A stretch of DNA of 35,904 bases from assembly GCA_937901915.1 (NCBI GenBank), contig CALGUD010000128.1:1-35904 (forward strand). Reading direction: 5' to 3'. Shown here in pieces: positions 8,647 through 15,356 of the stretch. The stretch's first letter is position 1. Each line of letters starts with the position of its first letter. Source of the DNA: an uncultured Flavobacteriaceae bacterium (GTDB lineage Bacteria; Bacteroidota; Bacteroidia; Flavobacteriales; Flavobacteriaceae). A program made the position numbers and the translations under genes. The notes beneath the pieces are model-generated. The model made no database searches, was not told where the DNA came from, and saw only the letters and a list, made by a program, of their open reading frames with translations.

Positions 8647-9291
8647 ATGAAATTACAATATATCACACAAGGAAAAAACCCTGAGGATCATCTTCATAAC
8701 CTTAAAAAAGTATGCGAAGCAGGTGGGAAATGGATTCAATTGCGATTAAAAAATGTTGAAGAAAATAAATACATCGCAATAGCGGAGCAAGCAAAAAAAA
8801 TATGTGATGCTTTTGGTTCAAAATTAATAATAAACGATACTGTGTCCATTGCATTAAAAATTAATGCTGATGGTGTTCATTTAGGAAAAAATGATATGCC
8901 CCCTGCCAAGGCCAGGGAAATATTAGGGTCACAAAAAATAATAGGAGCTACAGCCAATACACTTAATGATTGCATTGAACTTCATAATCAATCAGTAGAT
9001 TATATAGGTTTAGGGCCTTACAGATTTACCACTACTAAAGAAAACCTGAGCCCGATTTTAGGATTGGCGGGCTATAGCTACATACTCCATGAGTTAAAAA
9101 AGAAGAATTTTAACCTTCCTATCATAGCAATAGGAGGAATCCTTGAAAAAGATATTTCCCCAATACTTAAAACCGGGGTTTCCGGGGTTGCGGTTTCAGG
9201 AATGTTAACCGGTTCAGAAAATATAAATAAAATTATAGAACGTATCACTAAAATGACATACGCTTACGAACCAGACAAAATTAAAATATAA
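8647..9291 (+). CDS. thiE: Thiamin phosphate synthase ThiE
   Basis: Couples HMP-pyrophosphate to the thiazole carboxylate/phosphate to give thiamin phosphate. The 214-aa protein shows the ThiE blocks IQLRLKN, LIINDTVSIALKINADGVHLGKND, IGATANT, DYIGLGPYRFTTTKEN and IAIGGI, with the substrate phosphate site GVSGVAVSGM near the C-terminus. It is better conserved than the other ThiE-like protein of the operon, so it is likely the main synthase. Its stop lies 1 bp before thiG. Confidence 0.95.
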   Translation: MKLQYITQGKNPEDHLHNLKKVCEAGGKWIQLRLKNVEENKYIAIAEQAKKICDAFGSKLIINDTVSIALKINADGVHLGKNDMPPAKAREILGSQKIIGATANTLNDCIELHNQSVDYIGLGPYRFTTTKENLSPILGLAGYSYILHELKKKNFNLPIIAIGGILEKDISPILKTGVSGVAVSGMLTGSENINKIIERITKMTYAYEPDKIKI

Positions 9292-9292
9292 A

Positions 9293-10060
9293 ATGGATAC
9301 ACTTAAAATAGCCGATAAAGAATTTACATCCCGTTTGTTTACGGGAACGGGTAAATTTAGCAGTAACTCCTTAATGAAAGATGCGATCCTCGCTTCAGAA
9401 AGCGAATTGGTAACCGTAGCTTTAAAAAGAGTTGATGTACATGATGATAAGGACGATATTTTAACTCATTTAACCCATAAAGGCATCCATTTATTACCCA
9501 ATACTTCAGGAGTACGGAATGCCAAAGAAGCAATTTTTGCAGCCCAATTATCCCGCGAGGCATTAGGGACAAATTGGGTAAAATTAGAAATACATCCCGA
9601 CCCTAAGTATTTACTTCCTGACCCTATAGAAACTTTAAAAGCAGCTGAGGAATTAATAAAACAAGGTTTTGTAGTGATGCCTTATATTCACGCAGACCCT
9701 GTGCTTTGTAAACGTCTGGAAGAAGTAGGTGTACAATGTGTTATGCCTTTGGGGGCACCTATTGGTAGCAATAAAGGGTTAAAAACAGTGGATTTTCTAG
9801 AGATCATTATTGAACAAAGTAATGTTCCTGTTATTGTAGATGCGGGCATCGGGAGTCCATCTCATGCTGCGTACGCCATGGAACTAGGGGCCGATGCCGT
9901 TTTGGTAAATACAGCTATTGCCGTGTCTCAAAACCCTATAGCAATGGCAAACGCATTTAAAAAGGCGGTAGAGGCAGGAAGAATAGCCTATAATGCAAAA
10001 CTGGCCCCTGTAAAAAAACATGCTGAAGCCAGTAGTCCGTTAACCAATTTTTTAAACTAA
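9293..10060 (+). CDS. thiG: Thiazole synthase ThiG
   Basis: Forms the thiazole ring from 1-deoxyxylulose 5-phosphate, dehydroglycine (from ThiH) and ThiS-thiocarboxylate. The 255-aa barrel has the family features: FTSRLFTGTGKF at the N-terminus, the Schiff-base lysine in WVKLEIHPDPKYLLPD, PLGAPIGSNKG, and the phosphate site IVDAGIGSPSHAAYAMELGAD. Length is normal. It is followed 10 bp later by its partner thiH. Confidence 0.96.
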   Translation: MDTLKIADKEFTSRLFTGTGKFSSNSLMKDAILASESELVTVALKRVDVHDDKDDILTHLTHKGIHLLPNTSGVRNAKEAIFAAQLSREALGTNWVKLEIHPDPKYLLPDPIETLKAAEELIKQGFVVMPYIHADPVLCKRLEEVGVQCVMPLGAPIGSNKGLKTVDFLEIIIEQSNVPVIVDAGIGSPSHAAYAMELGADAVLVNTAIAVSQNPIAMANAFKKAVEAGRIAYNAKLAPVKKHAEASSPLTNFLN

Positions 10061-10070
10061 CTCTACCCTT

Positions 10071-11186
10071 ATGAATAAAAGTTTTAAAACCGTTTTTGAT
10101 TCTTATGATTGGGATACTCTAACTTCGGAGATTTATAACAAAACCGAAGATGATGTTTTACAGGCTCTTTCTGTTGAAAAAAGGTCACTAGAGGATTTTA
10201 AAGCACTTATTTCTCCCGCAGCCAAGCCGTTTATAGAGCAAATGGCACAATTGAGCTACTCCCTGACCAAAAAAAGGTTTGGTAATACCATTCAAATGTA
10301 TGTGCCTTTGTATTTGAGCAATGAATGCCAAAATATATGTACCTATTGCGGATTCAGCTTTACAAATAAAATACCAAGAAGGACGCTTACCGATGCTGAA
10401 ATTTTAAAAGAAACGGCGTATTTAAAAAATAAGGGATATGACCATGTCTTGCTAGTAACAGGTGAGGCTAACACCACAGTGGGTGTTCCCTATATAAATA
10501 ATGCAATTAAGCTTATAAGAAAACAATTCGCCAATATTTCTATGGAGGCACAACCCATGGATCAGGATGAATATGAACTGCTAATTCAAAACGGATTGTA
10601 CGCGGTACTGGTTTATCAGGAAACTTACCATAGAGAGGAATATAAAAAACACCATCCTAAAGGTAAAAAATCTAATTTTGATTATCGTTTGGAAACCCCC
10701 GACAGGTTAGGAAGGGCGGGTATTCACAAAATAGGGCTCGGCGCTTTGTTTGGTTTAGAAGATTGGCGAACAGACAGTTTTTTCACGGCTTTACATTTAA
10801 AATACCTTCAAAAAACATATTGGAAAACCAAATATTCCATTTCATTTCCGCGCTTACGCCCTCATAGTGACGGAATAGATCCGAAAGTCGAAATGACGGA
10901 TGCCGATTTAGTGCAACTTATCTGTGCATATCGTTTGCTTGATGAAGATGTAGAGCTTTCAATGTCTACGCGGGAAAGTGAAGTGTTTAGAGACCATATA
11001 GTTAATTTAGGAATTACCTCTATTAGTGCTGAATCTAAAACAAATCCGGGTGGATATACAGTAGACCAGCAAACTTTAGAGCAATTTGAAATTTCTGATG
11101 AAAGAAGTACCGAAGAAATAACTAAAATGCTGCAAAGCAAAGGGCTGGAAGTTGTATGGAAAGATTGGGAAAATAACTGGGAATAA
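10071..11186 (+). CDS. thiH: 2-iminoacetate (dehydroglycine) synthase ThiH
   Basis: A radical SAM enzyme that cleaves tyrosine to p-cresol and dehydroglycine for thiazole synthesis. The CxxxCxxC motif is at Cys86, Cys90 and Cys93 (NECQNICTYCGF). The 371-aa length and the family block SMSTRESEVFRDH confirm ThiH rather than the aerobic glycine oxidase ThiO, which is absent. It sits between thiG and thiF. Confidence 0.96.
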   Translation: MNKSFKTVFDSYDWDTLTSEIYNKTEDDVLQALSVEKRSLEDFKALISPAAKPFIEQMAQLSYSLTKKRFGNTIQMYVPLYLSNECQNICTYCGFSFTNKIPRRTLTDAEILKETAYLKNKGYDHVLLVTGEANTTVGVPYINNAIKLIRKQFANISMEAQPMDQDEYELLIQNGLYAVLVYQETYHREEYKKHHPKGKKSNFDYRLETPDRLGRAGIHKIGLGALFGLEDWRTDSFFTALHLKYLQKTYWKTKYSISFPRLRPHSDGIDPKVEMTDADLVQLICAYRLLDEDVELSMSTRESEVFRDHIVNLGITSISAESKTNPGGYTVDQQTLEQFEISDERSTEEITKMLQSKGLEVVWKDWENNWE

Positions 11187-11187
11187 T

Positions 11188-12246
11188 ATGTTTAGCAAGG
11201 AAGAAGATATGCAGTATAACCGTCATCTTATATTAGAGGAAATTGGCTATGAAGGACAGCAAAAGTTAAAAGTAGCTAAAGTTCTTGTTATTGGTGCCGG
11301 TGGACTAGGTTGCCCCATATTGCAATATTTATCGGCAGCAGGAATTGGTTTGATTGGAATTATAGATCATGATGTAGTTGATCAGACAAATTTGCAACGC
11401 CAGGTTATATATACCCATAATGATATTGGCAAACACAAAGCCGAAATTGCTGCAAAAAGACTATCCGCATTAAATCCATATATATCCTTTAGAACATATA
11501 CCGAAAAATTATCTTCCCAAAACGCCATCAGTATTTTTGAGGATTATGACATTATTGTTGATGGATCTGATAATTTTCCGACCCGTTATTTAGCCAATGA
11601 TGCTGCCGTATTGACCAATAAACCGTTAGTATATGGCTCTATTTTCAAATTTGAAGGCCAGGTAGCGGTATTTAACTATATAAACGGGCCAACCTATAGA
11701 TGTTTGTTCCCCAACCCCCCATTACCGAATGAAGTACCTAATTGTTCTGACATAGGTGTTTTGGGTGTGCTGCCGGGCATTATTGGTAGTTTGCAAGCCA
11801 ATGAAGCGATAAAAATAATTTGTGGTTTAGGTGAAATTCTTAACGGAAGGATCCTGACTTTTAACGCCCTTACACTTCAGCAACATATCATTGAATTTCA
11901 AAAAAACGATGCTATTAATGTTACCAAACTCATTGATTACGAGATATTTTGTGGAGTAAAAGAGGACAATAATGAAATTACAGCAGAATCATTAAAAGTG
12001 AAAACAGGAGACTTTTTTCTAATAGATGTCCGAACAGAAAGAGAGCGGGAACAATTTTATATTGAAGGAAGCCTACATATTCCATTAGATGAAATACATG
12101 ACAGGTACCAGGAAATTAAAACTTCAAAAACTGTTGTTGTTTATTGTCAATCAGGCGTTAGAAGTAACAATGCAATTAAATTCTTAAAAGATAAACTTCC
12201 ACACTTAAAATTTAAGAATCTTAAGAATGGGTTATTGGAGTATTAA
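11188..12246 (+). CDS. thiF: ThiF/MoeB-type adenylyltransferase with C-terminal rhodanese domain
   Basis: An E1-like enzyme that adenylates the C-terminal glycine of ThiS. I choose the ATG at 11188, directly after the thiH stop, giving 352 aa; a longer reading would run into thiH. The Rossmann ATP site is VIGAGGLGCP (about 35-44), followed by the DGSDNFPTRY block. A rhodanese domain occupies the last 100 residues with active-site loop CQSGVRS (Cys about 320), which could deliver persulfide sulfur to ThiS. I find neither of the two CxxC zinc pairs known from E. coli MoeB/ThiF, so this looks like a zinc-less variant. It is the last gene of the operon and convergent with the hydratase gene. Confidence 0.9.
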   Translation: MFSKEEDMQYNRHLILEEIGYEGQQKLKVAKVLVIGAGGLGCPILQYLSAAGIGLIGIIDHDVVDQTNLQRQVIYTHNDIGKHKAEIAAKRLSALNPYISFRTYTEKLSSQNAISIFEDYDIIVDGSDNFPTRYLANDAAVLTNKPLVYGSIFKFEGQVAVFNYINGPTYRCLFPNPPLPNEVPNCSDIGVLGVLPGIIGSLQANEAIKIICGLGEILNGRILTFNALTLQQHIIEFQKNDAINVTKLIDYEIFCGVKEDNNEITAESLKVKTGDFFLIDVRTEREREQFYIEGSLHIPLDEIHDRYQEIKTSKTVVVYCQSGVRSNNAIKFLKDKLPHLKFKNLKNGLLEY

Positions 12247-12298
12247 TATTCTTGTCCTTCTTTAGCCAAACTCCATTATAATTAACCGGTTAAATAGG

Positions 12299-13063
12299 CT
12301 ATCTAAACTTTTTCAAAGCATTTTTAGTAAATTCTGACAGCACCAATTTTCCTGAAATTTCAGCCCTTTGTGTTAAAAGCTGATCCCAATGTTCGGTTCC
12401 TTCCCAAAATACTTTTTTCATTTCTTTTAAAGCATCTGGATTATATGTAGCAAGCTTATCGGATAATATTTCAACCTCCTTGTCCAATTCATTTATTGAA
12501 TCAAACACTTTTGCATAAAGGCCTTTTTCTTTGGCCCAGTACGCATTTTTCCATTCATGTGCATTCAGGGTTAAATCTGCAAGGGCCGAGACCCCTACCC
12601 TGCGTTCTACGGCTGGGGCAATCACAAAAGGCCCGAGACCAACGGTAAATTCTGAAAGTTTTATGGACGCAGACTCAGTAGCCAAAGCATAATCACAGGC
12701 TGCTGCCAGGCCAACACCACCGCCAACAGCTTTGCCCTGAACCCTTCCGACTATGAACTTAGAACACTTTCTCATCGCATTGATCACATTGGCAAAACCC
12801 ATAAAGAATTCTTTACCTTCACCGGGGGTTGAAATGGCTGAAAGTTCATCAAACGAAGCCCCGGCACAAAAAACCTTACTTTCTTCGCTTTTTAAAACAA
12901 TAACCTGAACGGCAGGGTCATTAGAGAGTTTATTGAATTCATCCGTAAGACGTTTTAATAATTCCAGCGGAAAAGAATTGCTTGCCGGATGTCCGAATTC
13001 TAAAGTAGCTACTTTATTTTGAATGTTGGTATAAAGGCTTCCGCTTGACCGTGTTGTCCCCAT
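12299..13063 (-). CDS. Enoyl-CoA hydratase/isomerase family protein
   Basis: A 254-aa crotonase-fold protein. The oxyanion-hole regions are seen at CAGASFDEL and at GKAVGGGVGLAAACDYALA, followed by the family block SEFTVGLGPFVIAP. It probably hydrates or isomerises an enoyl-CoA. The substrate is not evident, and a PaaG/PaaF-type or methylglutaconyl-CoA hydratase role is possible. It lies 29 bp downstream of the MATE gene on the same strand, but no functional link is visible. It ends convergently with thiF, 52 bp apart. Confidence 0.85.
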   Translation of the reverse strand: MGTTRSSGSLYTNIQNKVATLEFGHPASNSFPLELLKRLTDEFNKLSNDPAVQVIVLKSEESKVFCAGASFDELSAISTPGEGKEFFMGFANVINAMRKCSKFIVGRVQGKAVGGGVGLAAACDYALATESASIKLSEFTVGLGPFVIAPAVERRVGVSALADLTLNAHEWKNAYWAKEKGLYAKVFDSINELDKEVEILSDKLATYNPDALKEMKKVFWEGTEHWDQLLTQRAEISGKLVLSEFTKNALKKFR

Positions 13064-13092
13064 TTTTATTGTCTTTTCTCAAATTTAAGGAA

Positions 13093-14418
13093 TTAAACGG
13101 CTTTTAAATATTTCTTCCTGAATTTTATAACCAGTGCCAATGACCTGATAAGCATCCAAACAGCAAAAGCGATCCAGATGGCATATAATTTAAGTTCAAA
13201 ATAATCCCCTATGATAAGTGCAGGCCAAAAACCAATAAATGTGGCAACCAGGAGTACATTTCTGAGATATTTGGCTTCTCCAAGCCCTTTGAATACACCA
13301 TCAAATACGAAAGCAATGGAATTTAGAGGTTGCATAAGCAATACAATCCAAAAAGCTGATGAAAAAAGATTCAAAACAACTTTTTCTTTATTAAAAATCA
13401 ATCCAATGTCATTATAAAATACTACAGAAACTCCAATAATAATAAAAGAAATAAAAACTGCATATTTGCTGATATCAATAGCTAAATGCCATAGCCTTTT
13501 ATAATCCTTTGCGCCTAAAAGTCGACCGGAAATGGCGTTGGCCGCATTGGCATAACCGTCTACAAAATAGGCGAAAAACAACCAAATATTCATTAATATA
13601 CTAAATGCGGCAATATAGTTTTTACCATAGTCGGTTGCATAGGCATTGGCCAGATAGATTGCAAAATTAAGTGATAGGGTCCTCACAAAAAGATTGGCGC
13701 TCATGATAAGTAAACCTTTCATATTAGGATTTATATTAAACCGGAGTTTTAAATTAAATGGTGTTTTCTTAAAAAAGAAATATATTGCCATAACAAGCAT
13801 TACAAATTGTGCGATAACACTTGCATAAGCTGCTCCTTTTAAATGCATTGGGGGAATCATGTCTTCAATGCCGTAAACCAGTGCAAAATCCAGGGCTACA
13901 TTAACCAAAGCTCCGGTAATGCTACATTTCATAGCCCAAAGGGTATTTTGTAATCCTCTAAAAACTCCAAAAATTGCAAAAGTCACCAGAGTTAGCGGAT
14001 AGCCCAATGCCCGTATCTGGTAATAATCTTTTGCGTAATTTAAAATCAGTCCTTCGGCATTATAGGCAGAAAATATAGCACTTGCAAACCATGCAGTTGT
14101 AATATAAATAACCAGGCTAAACAAAAAATTAAACGCAATAACCTGAGGTACCAGGGTTTTTACAGCATGCAACCTGTTTGATCCAAAATGTCGGGAGACA
14201 ATGGCTGAAATAGCGGTTTTGGTTTGGGCAACAATCCAAATAATAGCTGAAAGAAAGGAGCCTACAATACCGACAGCTGCTAGGGCTTCTACCGAATTTT
14301 CGCGAACATTTCCTATCACAGCAACATCTGTCAGGGAAATAAGCGGTTCTGCTATCCCGGCAATGATCGCAGGAATGGCAAGGGTATTAATTTCCTTAAA
14401 TCTAATTTTTTGTTTCAA
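13093..14418 (-). CDS. MATE family efflux transporter (DinF-like)
   Basis: A 441-aa polytopic inner-membrane protein with about 12 hydrophobic segments in two similar halves. MATE hallmarks include LAIPAIIAGIAEPLISLTDV at the N-terminus, the AAVGI region and VNVALDFALVYG in mid-protein. MATE proteins export cationic drugs or metabolites with H+ or Na+; this one resembles the DinF branch. The start codon is TTG at 14418, since no ATG occurs near a sensible N-terminus. A -7 box is seen just upstream. Substrate unknown. Confidence 0.9.
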   Translation of the reverse strand: MKQKIRFKEINTLAIPAIIAGIAEPLISLTDVAVIGNVRENSVEALAAVGIVGSFLSAIIWIVAQTKTAISAIVSRHFGSNRLHAVKTLVPQVIAFNFLFSLVIYITTAWFASAIFSAYNAEGLILNYAKDYYQIRALGYPLTLVTFAIFGVFRGLQNTLWAMKCSITGALVNVALDFALVYGIEDMIPPMHLKGAAYASVIAQFVMLVMAIYFFFKKTPFNLKLRFNINPNMKGLLIMSANLFVRTLSLNFAIYLANAYATDYGKNYIAAFSILMNIWLFFAYFVDGYANAANAISGRLLGAKDYKRLWHLAIDISKYAVFISFIIIGVSVVFYNDIGLIFNKEKVVLNLFSSAFWIVLLMQPLNSIAFVFDGVFKGLGEAKYLRNVLLVATFIGFWPALIIGDYFELKLYAIWIAFAVWMLIRSLALVIKFRKKYLKAV

Positions 14419-14436
14419 ATGGAGTTACTTATTTAG

Positions 14437-14444
14437 CAAAAGTA
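14437..14444 (-). promoter_or_regulatory. Candidate -7 box for the MATE gene
   Basis: Minus-strand TACTTTTG fits TAnnTTTG and lies 18 bp ahead of the TTG start. No good -33 box is present. The plus strand also carries TATATTTG at 14446-14453, which could serve transcription toward the GIY-YIG/tRNA unit; the two boxes lie 1 bp apart on opposite strands. Confidence 0.35.
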
Positions 14445-14463
14445 CTATATTTGCCCTGTTTTT

Positions 14464-14498
14464 GTGAGATATCTAATCTAGATAATAAAGTATCTCAC
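14464..14498. repeat. Inverted repeat (GTGAGATA / TATCTCAC)
   Basis: Arms GTGAGATA (14464-14471) and TATCTCAC (14491-14498) pair perfectly over 8 bp around a 19-base loop. It lies between the MATE promoter region and the broken tRNA copy. It may be a transcript-end structure or the edge of an inserted element. Role unknown. Confidence 0.5.
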
Positions 14499-14544
14499 CC
14501 GTCGGTAAAATGTCGTAAAGAAAATATAAAACTGGGGATGTAGC

Positions 14545-14572
14545 CCCGCCTGACCGGAGTCATTCGGGCAGG
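14545..14572. repeat. GC-rich palindromic insert 1, in the D-stem of the tRNA fragment
   Basis: A 28-bp block inserted between TAGC and TCAGC of the tRNA copy. Arms CCTGACCG and CGGGCAGG pair at 7 of 8 positions. It is far richer in GC than the surrounding DNA and is absent from the intact tRNA-Ala. Confidence 0.7.
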
Positions 14573-14583
14573 TCAGCTGGCTA

Positions 14584-14616
14584 CCCGCCCGTACCGAACG
14601 CCACGTTCGGGGCGGG
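14584..14616. repeat. GC-rich palindromic insert 2, in the D-loop of the tRNA fragment
   Basis: A 33-bp block inserted between GGCTA and GAGCGC of the tRNA copy. The arms are CCCGCC plus CCGAACG on the left and CGTTCGG plus GGCGGG on the right. They pair fully except for a 4-base bulge (CGTA). It is unlike the flanking DNA in composition. Confidence 0.7.
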
Positions 14617-14636
14617 GAGCGCTTGAAAATGTAGTG

Positions 14637-14885
14637 ATGTATTATACTTATGTTCTTTACAGTGATGGTTTTAAAAGATTTTACGTTGGAATGACGCAAA
14701 ATGTTTCTGAAAGGCTGAAAAAACATAATAATGGAAATGTAACTTCCACTAAGGCATTTATACCATGGAAAGTTGTATTGGTTGAAACACATACTGATAG
14801 AGGATCAGCAAGAAATAGAGAAAAGTATTTAAAATCAGCCGCTGGAAGAAAGTGGCGTAAAGAAAATATAAATCTGGGGATGTAG
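14637..14885 (+). CDS. Small GIY-YIG nuclease family protein overlapping tRNA-Ala
   Basis: An 82-aa GIY-YIG domain protein (a GTG codon directly before the ATG is an alternative start). The fold signature is YYTYVLYS ... FYVGMTQNVSERLKKHNNG, with the catalytic Arg probably in SERL and the metal Glu in ARNREKYLKS. Small stand-alone proteins of this kind are common in Bacteroidota; their function is not established. The last codons CTG GGG ATG TAG overlap the 5' end of tRNA-Ala by 10 bases, so the C-terminus (NLGM) is encoded by the tRNA gene. Co-transcription with the tRNA is likely. A remnant of a second copy lies upstream. Confidence 0.85.
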   Translation: MYYTYVLYSDGFKRFYVGMTQNVSERLKKHNNGNVTSTKAFIPWKVVLVETHTDRGSARNREKYLKSAAGRKWRKENINLGM

Positions 14886-14949
14886 CTCAGCTGGCTAGAG
14901 CGCTTGACTGGCAGTCAAGAGGTCGTGGGTTCGACTCCCATCTTCTCCA
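14876..14949 (+). tRNA. tRNA-Ala (anticodon GGC)
   Basis: A complete cloverleaf. The acceptor GGGGATG pairs with CTTCTCC and includes the G3:U70 wobble that marks alanine tRNAs, with one U6:U67 mismatch. The D-arm is GCTC/GAGC, the anticodon arm CTTGA-CTGGCAG-TCAAG with anticodon GGC, and the T-arm GTGGG-TTCGACT-CCCAT. Discriminator is A; the CCA end is not encoded. A terminator follows immediately. It shares its first 10 bases with the GIY-YIG gene. Confidence 0.96.
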
Positions 14950-14950
14950 C

Positions 14951-14979
14951 AAAAACCACTGGTAATTCAGTGGTTTTTT
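14951..14979 (+). terminator. Rho-independent terminator after tRNA-Ala
   Basis: AAAAACCACTG and CAGTGGTTTTT form a perfect hairpin with loop GTAATT, and the T-run completes an intrinsic terminator. It starts 1 bp after the tRNA. Confidence 0.9.
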
Positions 14980-14987
14980 ATTTGATA

Positions 14988-15032
14988 AAGAGGTCGTGGG
15001 TTCCCCCGAAGCGTCGGGGCCATCTTCTCCAC
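14988..15032 (+). pseudogene. tRNA-Ala 3' fragment with a palindrome in the T-loop
   Basis: AAGAGGTCGTGGGTTC (14988-15003) and CATCTTCTCCAC (15021-15032) match the 3' half of the intact tRNA-Ala from the anticodon stem onward. The six bases GACTCC are replaced by a 17-bp palindromic insert at 15004-15020 (CCCCGA/TCGGGG with loop AGCG). It has no 5' half and lies after the terminator, so it is not a working tRNA gene. Confidence 0.8.
15004..15020. repeat. GC-rich palindromic insert 3, in the T-loop of the tRNA fragment
   Basis: CCCCGA and TCGGGG form a perfect 6-bp stem with loop AGCG. It shares the CCCGA/TCGGG core with the palindrome at 16450-16463. Confidence 0.7.
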
Positions 15033-15041
15033 CTTCGCCCT

Positions 15042-15355
15042 CCGAAGCTCTGAATTTATGAAGAGCGCAGGAGGGCTTCTTTGTTCTCCGCAACTTTAGT
15101 GTAGGAGAATTTTATTCCAATTCGTTTCACATTTTCTCAATTAACTGGAGGGCTTCGGTGGATGCAATCCACTTTCCTGATTCCGAAGCTCTGAATTTAT
15201 GAAGAGCGAAGGAGGGCTTCTTATTCTCCGAAGCTTTAGCGAAGGAGAATTTTATTCTAATTCGTCTCACATTTTCTCAATTAACTGGAGGGCTTCGGTG
15301 GATGCAATCCACTTTCCTAATTCCGAAGCTTTGAATTTATGAAGAGCGAAGTAGG
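15042..15355 (+). repeat. Tandem 140-bp structured repeat: two full units and one truncated
   Basis: Unit 1 is 15042-15182, unit 2 is 15183-15322, and unit 3 runs from 15323 to about 15355. Units 1 and 2 differ at roughly ten positions. Each full unit can fold three hairpins: (a) a GCTCT/AGAGC stem extended by a CC/GG-rich stem across a 3x3 internal loop; (b) CTCC/GGAG with a 3x3 internal loop and a TTTA-capped inner stem; (c) GTGGAT/ATCCAC with loop GCA. No protein coding is apparent. A partial fourth unit is at 16232-16318. Confidence 0.85.
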
Positions 15356-15356
15356 G

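Larger units (their letters stand above)
14514..14626 (+). pseudogene. Remnant of a GIY-YIG gene end fused to a tRNA-Ala 5' fragment
   Basis: Bases 14514-14544 match 14856-14886 at 30 of 31 positions. That stretch is the last codons of the intact GIY-YIG gene (read here as RKENIKLGM and stop) plus the first 11 bases of tRNA-Ala. The tRNA sequence then continues as TCAGCTGGCTA (14573-14583) and GAGCGCTTGA (14617-14626), interrupted by two GC-rich palindromes, and stops in the anticodon stem. It cannot give a functional tRNA. It marks an older copy of the same GIY-YIG/tRNA unit. Confidence 0.8.

Noticed and set aside
12282..12293. Palindrome TTAACCGGTTAA between thiF and the hydratase gene
   Set aside because: Both flanking genes end here, so an operator is unlikely, and there is no T-run of a terminator. 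Short AT-rich palindromes arise by chance.
14514..15032. Group I intron in tRNA-Ala
   Set aside because: The split near the anticodon loop and the GIY-YIG gene suggest it, but a complete tRNA lies inside the segment and I see no intron core (P, Q, R, S) between the fragments.
14887..15093. 68-aa reading frame on the minus strand across tRNA-Ala
   Set aside because: Its sequence with WESNPRPLDCQSSALAS is the well-known spurious translation of the antisense strand of a tRNA; it overlaps the tRNA, terminator and repeats.
15042..15355. Tandem repeats considered as a CRISPR array
   Set aside because: The units are 140 bp, contiguous and nearly identical throughout, with no short repeats alternating with unique spacers and no cas genes.
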